The position numbers were made by a program, and so were the translations under genes. Positions 8,636-15,951 of a stretch of DNA of 64,000 nt are shown piece by piece; the first letter of the stretch is position 1, and every line of letters starts with the position of its first letter. The stretch is from Fusobacterium_C necrophorum_A (GTDB lineage Bacteria; Fusobacteriota; Fusobacteriia; Fusobacteriales; Fusobacteriaceae), in the NCBI RefSeq assembly GCF_004134945.1, contig NZ_SBAP01000001.1, positions 1 to 64,000 on the forward strand, given 5' to 3'. The notes below the pieces were generated by a model. It worked only from the letters and a program-made list of their open reading frames with translations, was not told the origin of the DNA and did not search any database.

Positions 8636-9523
8636 CTACCTCACTTTATTTATCAAACTTTTTATCAAGTCCGCATCTTCTATCTTCGTAATTCCAAAGC
8701 TCTTTTTACCTGCATCTTTTATCGAAGCTCCTATATGATAAACTTTTGTTTTATCTATGATTAAAAATCTATCATGAAAATCCATATTAGTTTTAACTGA
8801 TAGTTTTGGATATTGAGCATTAAATTTAGCTATATCTTTCGCTGATAAGCTGCACTTTCCTGCTGTAATAACGACAACATTCACACCCTGATTTTTCTTA
8901 CATAGAATATTTAAGGTATTGATATCGACATAGTTGTCAATCAAAATTATTTCTTTCTTAGCCTTTTTAATAAGTCCCAAAATAAAGCTGAATGCATCAT
9001 AAATTTGCCCGTCAAAAAAGATATTTTGTTTTACTTCAGTGTTGGTTGCAATATAGTTAAATACTTCCTCCAACTTTTTATCTGTTTCCAATTGTTTTAA
9101 CTCTACTCTGTCAAGGCGGGCAAACATCTCTCTATTAGAAAGTAAAAAGTTTCGCATTTCTACAAAAGCATCCATAATTTTTATACTAACATCTACTGCG
9201 ATATCGCTTTTCAGCACAGTTGAAAGCATAGCTATTCCTTGCTCAGTGAAAACATATGGTGAGGTTCTCCTTCCACCACGCCCTTTCTTTGATATCGCAT
9301 TTTGCGATATCAAAGACTTATATTCGTCGTCTGTTAATTGAAACATAAATCGAGATGGAAATCTATTTAGATTTCTTTTTACTTGTTCATTCAAACGTCC
9401 TGTTGTAACCTGATATAATTCTGCGAGATCACTATCTACCATTACCTGTTTACCTCTAATGGTATAAATCATATTCTGTATTTCTTTATTATCAACAATC
9501 GTGAGATTTTTATCTTCTGTCAT
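8636..9523 (-). CDS. ORF6N-domain protein with PLD-like C-terminus
   Basis: A 295-residue protein. Residues about 12-120 form an ORF6N DNA-binding domain (IRGKQVMVDSDLAELYQVTTGRLNEQ and FTEQGIAMLSTVL blocks), typical of phage antirepressor-like proteins. The C-terminal part has a predicted Rossmann-like pattern, then DFHDRFLIID, reminiscent of a phospholipase D superfamily HxK-type motif in which Lys is replaced. ATG 9523 is chosen because GGAGG lies five bases upstream. It precedes mod by a few bases and follows the XRE gene, so it is co-transcribed with the restriction genes. A role in controlling or assisting restriction is inferred; the biochemical activity is unknown. Confidence 0.75.
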   Translation of the reverse strand: MTEDKNLTIVDNKEIQNMIYTIRGKQVMVDSDLAELYQVTTGRLNEQVKRNLNRFPSRFMFQLTDDEYKSLISQNAISKKGRGGRRTSPYVFTEQGIAMLSTVLKSDIAVDVSIKIMDAFVEMRNFLLSNREMFARLDRVELKQLETDKKLEEVFNYIATNTEVKQNIFFDGQIYDAFSFILGLIKKAKKEIILIDNYVDINTLNILCKKNQGVNVVVITAGKCSLSAKDIAKFNAQYPKLSVKTNMDFHDRFLIIDKTKVYHIGASIKDAGKKSFGITKIEDADLIKSLINKVR

Positions 9524-9575
9524 AAATACCTCCATCTTTTAAAACTTGAGATTCCATTTTGCCACCTCAAGTTTT

Positions 9576-9785
9576 TTATTTCTTTTGCTCTATAATTGAA
9601 ACCATATCTCCAAAATCAACACCTAATTTGGTTCCAATACGATATAAAACATCCATGCTGACAAACTCGCCTCTGCCCATTTTAGATATAGTTGCAGGAG
9701 ATAGTTCACAAGCATTCGCCAAGTCTTTTTTGTTCATATTTTTATCTATCAAAATTTTCCACAATCCATTATAACTGACTTTCAT
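9576..9785 (-). CDS. XRE-family small regulator
   Basis: A 69-residue Cro/CI-type helix-turn-helix protein and little else: the DNA-binding helices are in KKDLANACELSPATISKMGRGEFVSMDVLYRIGTKL. It is preceded by AAGGAG and a promoter with TATAAT, and it is the first gene of the XRE-ORF6N-mod-res block. Its size and place resemble controller (C) proteins of restriction-modification systems, which delay restriction until methylation is established. That function is inferred here. There are 52 bases between it and the ORF6N start. Confidence 0.8.
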   Translation of the reverse strand: MKVSYNGLWKILIDKNMNKKDLANACELSPATISKMGRGEFVSMDVLYRIGTKLGVDFGDMVSIIEQKK

Positions 9786-9827
9786 ATTTTTGCTCCTTAA
9801 TTACAAGTTTATGAAGTTATTTTATAT

Positions 9828-9856
9828 ATTATAACATTTACATCATCATTTTGAAA
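9828..9856 (-). promoter_or_regulatory. Promoter of XRE-ORF6N-mod-res operon
   Basis: On the minus strand TTTCAA (9851-9856) and TATAAT (9828-9833) are separated by 17 bases and lie about 45 bases before the XRE start. The -35 is weak and the -10 perfect. Confidence 0.6.
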
Positions 9857-9897
9857 GAGTTAAATTTTAAAAGCACTTTATTTTTGTATCCAATAAA

Positions 9898-10239
9898 TCA
9901 CTTCTTCCTTTTCAGCAATAACAAATGTATATCCCACACTTCTTTTGAAAAATTATCAATAGATTTTTTCATATCATCAATATCACTTTTATAAATCACT
10001 CCTGTTTGATTTACCCTCTTGGCAATCTGATTTAATTTGTTTGCAGCACTGGATAATGTTCCGTATAAATCTCTCAAAGGCTTCAAGTCAACTTCATAAA
10101 TTTCCTTTTCTAAAACTGTTTTTCGTATAAAATGACTCATACTTTTCGCTCCGCTTTCTTCCTTTTTCCTTTCAAATAATTCTTTTTCTTTATCTGTTAA
10201 ATCAAATCTCAACCTTACATTTCTCTTTCTATTTTCCAT
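9898..10239 (-). CDS. MobC-like relaxosome protein
   Basis: A 113-residue protein of the bacterial mobilisation (MobC) type. It has a short basic N-terminus (RKRNVRLRFDLTDKEKELF) that forms a ribbon-helix-helix, then a helical region with LSSAANKLNQIAKRVNQTG, which is the family's hallmark. MobC proteins bind at oriT and help the relaxase to nick. No relaxase gene follows: the next gene is the restriction regulator, 112 bases away, and no relaxase remnant was found. The upstream 385 bases are rich in hairpins and may contain the cognate oriT. Confidence 0.75.
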   Translation of the reverse strand: MENRKRNVRLRFDLTDKEKELFERKKEESGAKSMSHFIRKTVLEKEIYEVDLKPLRDLYGTLSSAANKLNQIAKRVNQTGVIYKSDIDDMKKSIDNFSKEVWDIHLLLLKRKK

Positions 10240-10303
10240 CTTAAATATCCTCCTTCTATTAAGTTTTTTTGGGTCTTAGGGTTCTCCCTAAAAGTTTGCC
10301 CCA

Positions 10304-10352
10304 GCCAATCGTTTCCAATGAGAGCTTGCTCAAATTGTTGAAACGATTAGGC
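10304..10352. repeat. Inverted repeat upstream of MobC gene
   Basis: GCC-AATCGTTTC pairs with GAAACGATT-A-GGC around a 24-base loop. This is a possible MobC or relaxase binding hairpin; no protein-binding evidence is available. Confidence 0.6.
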
Positions 10353-10554
10353 GAGGGCACAAGCTAAAAATGTTACTCGAAATTAAATCTCCTATTTGAT
10401 TTCTGAAGTCATTTTTCCGTAAGTGTACACACACTTACTGTGCTTGCTATTAAAGTTAATGTTTCATTCCATTTATCAAGTTTTTTTCATAGTCTTAACT
10501 ATCACAGAAATACTCCATGCTTCGTTTAGGTAAATTCTATAAAAGTTAAAAATT

Positions 10555-10611
10555 GTCGCTACCACTACCTCACTACCTTATCTTACGGGTAGCAAAGTAG
10601 CGGTAGCGGAC
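10555..10611. repeat. Nested CTACC/GGTAG repeat hairpin
   Basis: Three CTACC units (GCTACC, ACTACC, ACTACC) are followed by three GTAGC-type units (GGTAGC, AGTAGC, GGTAGC). Together they can fold into a long imperfect stem closed by GTCGCTACC/GGTAGCGGAC. It lies 14 bases after the VapE-type gene. It could be iterons for replication, a terminator-like hairpin (followed by ACAATTTTT on the minus strand), or both. Confidence 0.55.
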
Positions 10612-10624
10612 TTTTTCAAAACTA

Positions 10625-12025
10625 TTAGAATGGTATGTCCTCTGCATTAACCTCAACAAAATCTGTATTAATATTTCGTTTATAAAACTTCTTACTAACC
10701 CGAACCACTCCGTCAATTCTTACCTTCTTGCTTTTTACAGATGGTTCAAGTTTCCAGTCATCTACCATTTCGTTTGCCATCAATTCCGAAAATACTTTTT
10801 CATTGGTTTCAGGGTATCTACTTGTAAATTCAGCAGAGCATAGCAAATCTGGAGTGTCTGATTTTATAGATTTCCATTCCATGAAGTCCAAGAAATTTTG
10901 TACATGCCTGTTCTCACTCTTATGGGTTTGAATAACAAAATCCAAATCTAAACGCAACTCCTTAGGTAAATAGAAATCGTGAAGTTTATTTTCATAAAGA
11001 TATACCGCTTCTGCGATAGCTCCCTCAAAATCATGTTGAACAATATTACGATGCTCTTCTCTTGTGATAGTTTCCAGTACAGGAAATTTTTCTACATCGT
11101 ACATGATTGGTAATTCAATATTTTCGCTATTCACTTTCACAGGTAGATACCGTCTTTCTCCGGAAAAATCTCCTAAAAAAGTCGCATCATTGGTAGTAGC
11201 AATCAAGATACAAGTTCTCTTTACATCAGCAGAAAACCGTTCGTATGGAAGCCTTACGGTACTTGTTCTTGCAGATATAAACAGTTTAGCTTCATCAGCA
11301 CTTTTTGCATTCCTAAGAGCTACAAATTCTTCCAATTCCACTACAACTTTTCCAACAAGATTACTGACTGCATCCTTACCTTTTATGTTATTTAATGAGC
11401 AATACCATTCCGGAAACAATGCCAACTTCTCTATAAAAGATGTCTTGCCTACGCCTTGAATTCCCGTAAGAACCATCAACTCATCGAACTTGCATCCGGG
11501 ATTAAAAACTCTTTTTACCATGCCAACTAACATATGTTCCATAATCCAAGCATTTAATTTTGTATCTTCTGCCCCAAGATATTTTGGAAGCAATTTTAAA
11601 ATATACCTCTCACCATCATACGGAAGCGACTTCATATACATAGCAGGAAGATTTACCGCTCTTTTATGAGCGATAAAGGTTATGGCATCATCCATTCTGT
11701 TTTTAGAATACTTAATTCCAAATTCTCTTTCGATTTCCACACCTAAAAGATTTGTTAAATGGTCATTCCATTTTCTGATTTCACTTTCTTTCTGTTTTTC
11801 TCCCTTAAGCGTTCCGAAAAACCTGACTGTCAAGCTGCATGTATCAAAGAAAATTGTTCCGTCTATTATCTTTTCTTCTTTGCAGAACAACGGATTTACA
11901 AGCACGGTGATAATATTAGTAGTATTACTTTTTAATTGTCCCTTATCGGTATATTCAAGTTCTCTATTTAGGTAATCTGATAATTCATCATCACTAAATT
12001 TGAGCCAGTCATTCACGGTTATCAC
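10625..12025 (-). CDS. VapE/VirE-type P-loop helicase
   Basis: A 466-residue virulence-associated-E family ATPase, related to superfamily 3 helicases, which usually pairs with a primase to start replication of mobile elements. Walker A is GIQGVGKTSF, about residue 190; a Walker B-like KVVVELEEF follows, then a sensor region TCILIATTNDATFL and an Arg-finger-like FSGERRYLPV. It begins with GTG inside the end of the primase gene (17-base overlap), with no strong ribosome-binding site, so it is probably translated by coupling. The last residues are acidic (VNAEDIPF). Role: likely replication of the excised circular element. Confidence 0.85.
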   Translation of the reverse strand: MITVNDWLKFSDDELSDYLNRELEYTDKGQLKSNTTNIITVLVNPLFCKEEKIIDGTIFFDTCSLTVRFFGTLKGEKQKESEIRKWNDHLTNLLGVEIEREFGIKYSKNRMDDAITFIAHKRAVNLPAMYMKSLPYDGERYILKLLPKYLGAEDTKLNAWIMEHMLVGMVKRVFNPGCKFDELMVLTGIQGVGKTSFIEKLALFPEWYCSLNNIKGKDAVSNLVGKVVVELEEFVALRNAKSADEAKLFISARTSTVRLPYERFSADVKRTCILIATTNDATFLGDFSGERRYLPVKVNSENIELPIMYDVEKFPVLETITREEHRNIVQHDFEGAIAEAVYLYENKLHDFYLPKELRLDLDFVIQTHKSENRHVQNFLDFMEWKSIKSDTPDLLCSAEFTSRYPETNEKVFSELMANEMVDDWKLEPSVKSKKVRIDGVVRVSKKFYKRNINTDFVEVNAEDIPF

Positions 12026-12932
12026 CTACACTTTTTCTGTGATAGTTATAATCCCAGTATCTTTTATTTCCATACTGAATAGCTTTTTTAATACTATCTT
12101 CCAAATATCTGATATAAGCTGTTTCATTTTTTCTTTTGCTTCTGTCATCGCTCCGATTTAAGGCAGACATTAAAAATATCTCTTTCATCAAAGCTTCATC
12201 GCCATGTGTATAGCTATTTAATAATAGCAACAGCAAAAAATCATCTTTGCTGGCATCTCCGCTTGCTATTGTTCCTTCAAATAAACCTTTAGCTTTTCTA
12301 TTATGCTTACACATCGTTTCTATGATTTTAGGTATATCAGGCAGTGTATCATTATCTGATTGAGATGCTCTTATTTGCTCTCTAACGCTCTTTTTAGGCG
12401 CAAAACACTCATAGTATCTATCAATCTCACTCTGCTTATCTATGATGTTATTTGATATTCCATCAATGTTATTTCCAGTCATAGCGATACATCTGTTGTT
12501 TTGATACATTTCCACTTTCTCAATTTGGTTATTGAAATTGTCAGCAAATTCCCCTTTTGCAAAAATATGAAGTCCTTTACCGGATTGAGAAATTTCAATA
12601 TAAGTGTCATGAAAATCTCTGAAAAACCTTTCTCTCATATCACAAGATACATTATCCAAGTCAATACAAAGAAATGGATCATCCATGCTTAGTACAAAAG
12701 ACAATCCATCTGAGCCACTACCCTCTATATTATTAACAGCTGTTTCAAAATCTGCCCATTGTTCTTTATTATTCCAGTCATCAGATTTGAAAGTAATTGG
12801 ACTCACAGGAAGCTTGAGTATTTTTTCCTTCCCTTTCAAATCTATTTTTCTGATTCTCTTAAACCATAACCATTGTTTATACTGTCTTAATTCCATCGGA
12901 ATATTTTGTTTATACTGTTCCGCTTTTATCAT
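12009..12932 (-). CDS. AEP-type DNA primase-polymerase
   Basis: A 307-residue protein with the signature of the archaeo-eukaryotic primase superfamily: DxD in FLCIDLDN near residue 103 and S-x-x-x-x-H in SQSGKGLHIFAKGE about 30 residues later. The N-terminal QYKQWLWFKRI...KLPVSP block is also typical of mobile-element prim-pol proteins. ATG 12932 has GGAGG five bases upstream; a start at 12944 would place the site inside the gene. It overlaps the VapE-like gene and both are expected to act together in element replication. A strong hairpin lies just upstream. Confidence 0.85.
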   Translation of the reverse strand: MIKAEQYKQNIPMELRQYKQWLWFKRIRKIDLKGKEKILKLPVSPITFKSDDWNNKEQWADFETAVNNIEGSGSDGLSFVLSMDDPFLCIDLDNVSCDMRERFFRDFHDTYIEISQSGKGLHIFAKGEFADNFNNQIEKVEMYQNNRCIAMTGNNIDGISNNIIDKQSEIDRYYECFAPKKSVREQIRASQSDNDTLPDIPKIIETMCKHNRKAKGLFEGTIASGDASKDDFLLLLLLNSYTHGDEALMKEIFLMSALNRSDDRSKRKNETAYIRYLEDSIKKAIQYGNKRYWDYNYHRKSVGDNRE

Positions 12933-12953
12933 GTTGTCCTCCAATCTATAGTT

Positions 12954-13019
12954 GATGACAAAAGTACAACCTGATAAAATAATCTTGTCAGGGATGAAAT
13001 ACCAAGTTGTACTTTCATC
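12954..13019 (-). promoter_or_regulatory. Nested hairpin before the primase gene
   Basis: AAAGTACAAC (12961-12970) pairs perfectly with GTTGTACTTT (13006-13015), and the pairing can extend outward with GATGA/CATC. Inside is a second stem, CCTGA/TCAGG. It lies about 25 bases before the primase start and after the ribbon-helix-helix gene. It may be an attenuator, protein-binding site or origin; there is no downstream T-run that would make it a classical terminator. Confidence 0.55.
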
Positions 13020-13037
13020 TTGCCTTTGGTCTTTTGG

Positions 13038-13400
13038 CTAAAGGCTTTTTTCTTGTTTAATCTCTTCATAAATCTCCAAAACATAGAGCAAAATATCCTG
13101 CTCTTCCTCGTTTAGCTTTCCAAACTTTTTAATTACTCTTGCTAACTGAAATACCTCTTTTGCTATGGCATCTAAAACTCTGTAATCGGCAGTAATATTT
13201 ATCTCGTGTTCACCAAGAAGTTGTATAAAGTAATCCTGTTTTGACAGTCCGCTTATTTCGACTTGTTTATTTATCAAATCATATTCTTCCTGAGAAACTC
13301 TGAAATTCAAGATACGATTACGCTTTCTGTTTTTCTCATTCTTTTTCCTCTTAGCTTTAATCTGCTTTGTCCTTTTTTGTAAAGATTCCGGTCTAAACAT
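13038..13400 (-). CDS. Ribbon-helix-helix mobilization-like protein
   Basis: A 120-residue protein with a very basic N-terminus (KRTKQIKAKRKKNEKNRKRNR). An RHH-like strand-helix-helix follows (ILNFRVSQEEYDLINKQVEISGLSKQDYFIQLL), then a helical tail. It resembles MobC-type or copy-control proteins of mobilizable elements; the exact role is not known. ATG 13400 is preferred because AGAGGG lies eight bases upstream; a GTG at 13409 is possible. It overlaps the integrase stop by a few bases, so it is translationally coupled to it. Confidence 0.65.
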   Translation of the reverse strand: MFRPESLQKRTKQIKAKRKKNEKNRKRNRILNFRVSQEEYDLINKQVEISGLSKQDYFIQLLGEHEINITADYRVLDAIAKEVFQLARVIKKFGKLNEEEQDILLYVLEIYEEIKQEKSL

Positions 13401-14517
13401 TTTCTTCACCCTCTTTCAATAAATCTTCCCAATCATTTTGTGTTTTTACTCTCACCTGTGTTAGCGAATCTGCCATTTCTTTCTGCTTACTTGGAAAAAG
13501 ATGTGCATATCTATAGGTAATATCAATTGACTCATGCCCGACTCTATCAGCGATAGCTGTTGCAGAAAAACCAAGTTCAATTAGAAGAGATACATGAGAA
13601 TGTCTCAAATCATGCACCCTTATCCTTTTTACATTAGCTTTCTTCGCTCCTCTATCCATTTCGTGATGAAGGAAGCTCTTTGAAAATGTAAATATCAAAT
13701 CCTTTGACTTTAATTTATAAAAACCATTCAAGTATATTTTGATTTCTTCAGCCAAGAAATCCGACATAGCTACTTTCCGAATGCTCTTCTTCGTTTTTGG
13801 TGGAGTGATAATATTCTTTCCATCAATCCTTTGTAGAGATTCATCAATTTTTATGGTTCCTGTCTTAAAATCAAATTTCTCTTTAGTCAAGGCAAGAAGC
13901 TCTCCCATCCGAAGTCCGCACCAATATAGAATTTCAAAGGCATAATATGAATGGGGTTTATCCTTAACTGCCTTGATAAAAGCTTCATACTCTTCCTGTG
14001 TCCAAAATAGCATTTCATCCGCTTCTTTTTCTCCCATAGTTCCAACATCTCTGGCAACATTAGTTTTCAAGTTGTAGTATCTGCAAGCATGATTCAAAAT
14101 ACTGCTAAGTTGAGCATGGATTGTGCGAAGATATGTCGGCGAATAAGTTTGACCTCTATCATCTTTGATTTTCATCAATTCATTCTGCCACTGGATAATC
14201 GCTACATTGCTGATTTCATTCATAAGTAAATCACCCAAATATGGCATTATTTTTGTTGTAACAATAGCTTCTTTCGTACGCCAAGTATTTTCTCTGATAC
14301 GAGGTTTTTTATCCCTTTTATAAAGTTCAAAGAACTCTCGAAAAGTCATTTCAACCGTTCCTGCTTGCTGTGATAGAAACTCTTTTTCCCAATTCAATGC
14401 CTCCTTCTTTGTTGAAAACCCTCTTTTTTTCTTGTTTAGCTTCTCACCTTTCCAGTTCACATAGCTGAACTTGCAATACCAAGTGCCGTTTTTATTTTCA
14501 TCTCTATATGCACCCAC
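13393..14517 (-). CDS. int: Tyrosine recombinase integrase
   Basis: A 374-residue phage-type integrase that inserts and excises the element. The N-terminus has an AP2-like arm-binding domain (GTWYCKFSYVNWKGEKLNKKKRGFSTKKEA), followed by a SAM-like core-binding domain. Catalytic residues are seen as Arg in CGLRMGELLAL, Lys in PPKTKKSIRKV, HxxR in VHDLRHSHVSLL, His/Gly in RVGHESIDIT and Tyr in YRYAHLFP. GTG start at 14517, two bases after the excisionase stop. It sits 1.4 kb from the guaA end, which fits integration there. All catalytic residues are intact. Confidence 0.93.
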   Translation of the reverse strand: MGAYRDENKNGTWYCKFSYVNWKGEKLNKKKRGFSTKKEALNWEKEFLSQQAGTVEMTFREFFELYKRDKKPRIRENTWRTKEAIVTTKIMPYLGDLLMNEISNVAIIQWQNELMKIKDDRGQTYSPTYLRTIHAQLSSILNHACRYYNLKTNVARDVGTMGEKEADEMLFWTQEEYEAFIKAVKDKPHSYYAFEILYWCGLRMGELLALTKEKFDFKTGTIKIDESLQRIDGKNIITPPKTKKSIRKVAMSDFLAEEIKIYLNGFYKLKSKDLIFTFSKSFLHHEMDRGAKKANVKRIRVHDLRHSHVSLLIELGFSATAIADRVGHESIDITYRYAHLFPSKQKEMADSLTQVRVKTQNDWEDLLKEGEENV

Positions 14518-14519
14518 CT

Positions 14520-14714
14520 TTACACCTCTTTTCTAACTTCATTTCCATAACAATACTTTTCCATGAAATACTGTCGATTTACTTTCCCTCTTTGTACTCG
14601 ATATCCGAGCTTTGTAAGTTCTTGATTCATCTCGTTTATCAGCTGATATGCAGTTGTTCTGCTGACTTCCAAAAAATCTTGAACTTCTTTTGCTGTCATG
14701 AATATCTTTTGCAT
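14520..14714 (-). CDS. xis: Excisionase-like HTH protein
   Basis: A 64-residue protein with one winged-helix/HTH unit (FMTAKEVQDFLEVSRTTAYQLINEMNQEL) and a basic tail, the usual form of excisionases and directionality factors of integrative elements. ATG 14714 is preceded by GGAGGGC, seven bases away; a longer frame reaching 14849 would run through the promoter and operator region and is rejected. It is immediately upstream of the integrase. Its promoter overlaps an operator half-site, so it is probably repressed by the divergent XRE protein. Confidence 0.75.
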   Translation of the reverse strand: MQKIFMTAKEVQDFLEVSRTTAYQLINEMNQELTKLGYRVQRGKVNRQYFMEKYCYGNEVRKEV

Positions 14715-14806
14715 TTTTAGCCCTCCTTTCAATTCATAGTTTTTGCAAGGTTCTGCATCCATGTCTTGAGATAGGACGAGCGTCAATCTAAATATCTTGC
14801 GTCTTA

Positions 14807-14826
14807 ACAGTTCGTATTTGAACTGT
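14807..14826. promoter_or_regulatory. Palindromic operator O1
   Basis: ACAGTTC-gtattt-GAACTGT, a perfect 7-6-7 inverted repeat just downstream of the excisionase promoter -10. Candidate binding site of the divergent XRE repressor. Confidence 0.6.
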
Positions 14827-14834
14827 ATATCTGT

Positions 14835-14863
14835 ATTATAATAGTTCATTTTTGTTCTGTCAA
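14835..14863 (-). promoter_or_regulatory. Excisionase-integrase promoter
   Basis: On the minus strand TTGACA (14858-14863), a 17-base spacer and TATAAT (14835-14840): a consensus sigma-70 promoter. The -35 overlaps ACAGAAC, the same half-site as in the operators on either side. Confidence 0.8.
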
Positions 14864-14925
14864 GAGTTGTTATAAAATATTTTCTTCTATTATTGCTGAT
14901 ATTAAGGCGTTATCTAAAATATTAA

Positions 14926-14950
14926 ACAGAACGCTTATGTTGTGTTCTGT
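14926..14950. promoter_or_regulatory. Palindromic operator O2
   Basis: ACAGAAC and GTTCTGT separated by 11 bases. The right half lies between the -35 and -10 of the XRE gene promoter, so the repressor could regulate itself here. Confidence 0.6.
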
Positions 14951-14968
14951 GATTATTTATGGTAGAAT
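14940..14968 (+). promoter_or_regulatory. Promoter of XRE repressor gene
   Basis: TTGTGT (14940-14945), 17 bases, TAGAAT (14963-14968), 33 bases before the ATG of the XRE gene; weaker than the opposing excisionase promoter. Confidence 0.65.
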
Positions 14969-15001
14969 ATAAAAGAAAATTTTTAAGAGAGGAGTCCTGA
15001 A

Positions 15002-15442
15002 ATGATTTCCGGTAAGAAATTAAAACAAATTCGTTCGTTTAGGAAACTAACACAAAAAGAACTTGCCATTATGTCCGGACTGACTGATGCGGCAATTCGT
15101 AATTATGAATTAGGAAATAGATCGCCAAACAAGGAACAATTAAGAAAAATAGCAGATGCACTTAACTGTGATATTTCAGCTTTAATCGACCACGAGCCGA
15201 ATTCTATTTTTGAAATCATGCATATTATCTTCGACTACGAAAAAGAAATGAAGTTCCGCCCCCTTACAGGAAATGGCGAGCCAACTGCACTACTATCTCA
15301 TAATCCGCATTTTGATGATTTTTTAGTAGAATGGGACGAAATGAGAAAGAAACACTATAACGGGGAAATTACAGATGAGGAATTTGAAGATTGGAAGTTG
15401 TCTTTTCCTAAGAAATCAAGATTTTTGAAGAAAAATAGATAA
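15002..15442 (+). CDS. XRE-family element repressor
   Basis: A 146-residue regulator. An N-terminal Cro/CI helix-turn-helix (KLKQIRSFRKLTQKELAIMSGLTDAAIRNYELG, residues 5-60) is followed by an acidic C-terminal part with WDEMRKKHYNGEITDEEFEDWK. GAGAGGAG precedes the ATG. It is transcribed away from the excisionase-integrase genes across shared operators, the layout of a phage-like or ICE immunity switch. It lacks an obvious LexA/CI-type cleavage domain, so induction by self-cleavage is not evident. Confidence 0.85.
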   Translation: MISGKKLKQIRSFRKLTQKELAIMSGLTDAAIRNYELGNRSPNKEQLRKIADALNCDISALIDHEPNSIFEIMHIIFDYEKEMKFRPLTGNGEPTALLSHNPHFDDFLVEWDEMRKKHYNGEITDEEFEDWKLSFPKKSRFLKKNR

Positions 15443-15541
15443 AGCAATAATCATATGCATAGCATGGGCTGATTATAGGATTATGAGCATGAAAATTTTT
15501 ATGCAACAAATAAAAAATGTTAAGTGACAGGTTGGAAATTT

Positions 15542-15685
15542 ATGGTAGGCAAAGTGATAATAGAACAAAAAGGCAAAATAATTACAATAAATTCCATTGC
15601 TCAATATATAGAGCAAGAAGGCGTTTGGGCTTTGTACGGCAGAAAAAAACAGGGCTATATTTTGGAGAAATGGTCGCCCATATGA
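15542..15685 (+). CDS. Small ORF, 47 residues, unknown
   Basis: A short open frame starting ATG GTA GGC that reads as a plausible small folded protein (MVGKVIIEQKGKIITINSIA..., then YIEQEGVWALYGRK and ILEKWSPI). It alternates hydrophobic and charged residues like a small beta-rich protein. Only a weak AGGTTGG lies upstream. An overlapping 64-residue frame in another register (15517-15711) has an arginine-rich composition that looks like a shadow. I do not recognise a family, and expression is uncertain. Confidence 0.35.
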   Translation: MVGKVIIEQKGKIITINSIAQYIEQEGVWALYGRKKQGYILEKWSPI

Positions 15686-15785
15686 GTCGACAACTCAAAA
15701 TTGATTTATAGATAACATAGCAGCAAATTCATAATTTATTTAAACAAGATTTGCCTGAGACACCCATTTCCAAATAGACACAAAA

Positions 15786-15819
15786 AGACCGTAACAATTA
15801 AGCTACGGTCTAATTTTTT
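15786..15819 (+). terminator. Rho-independent terminator
   Basis: AGACCGTA pairs with TACGGTCT around a 10-base loop and is followed by AATTTTTT. It ends the XRE repressor transcript near the element border. Confidence 0.85.
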
Positions 15820-15951
15820 GTATTCATTTGTAAATCCACTTGAAACTATTATTGGATTTATTCTTTTTGAAATCTTTACCCAATTTTGTCCCAGTCGCTT
15901 ATTCTAATGGGCTATAGCCCTTGAAAATAAGCTATTTTTATAAAATATGTT

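Larger units (their letters stand above)
10240..10624. other. Structured non-coding region, candidate oriT/origin
   Basis: No gene found. It contains several inverted repeats in close order: CTTAGGG/CCCTAAAAG (10275-10294); AATCGTTTC/GAAACGATT with flanking GCC/GGC (10304-10352); TAAGTGT-acac-ACACTTA (10420-10437); and a nested CTACC/GGTAG repeat hairpin (10555-10611). It lies between the MobC-like gene and the VapE-like helicase, where origins of transfer and replication are often found in such elements. TAAGTGT resembles the TAAGTGCGC nick regions of some Gram-positive oriT sites. This is suggestive only. Confidence 0.5.

Noticed and set aside
8629..9523. Phase-variable repeat tract in the restriction genes
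   Set aside because: No homopolymer longer than a few bases or tandem tetra-/pentanucleotide array was found in mod or upstream of it.
12945..13037. Terminator between the ribbon-helix-helix gene and primase
   Set aside because: The hairpin is strong but is not followed by a T-run on the minus strand, so it is listed as a regulatory structure instead.
14715..14849. N-terminal extension of the excisionase-like gene
   Set aside because: It would cover the promoter and operator; the ATG at 14714 has a strong ribosome-binding site.
15517..15711. 64-residue open frame after the XRE gene
   Set aside because: Arg-rich, unbalanced composition; it overlaps a more protein-like 47-residue frame in another register and has no ribosome-binding site.
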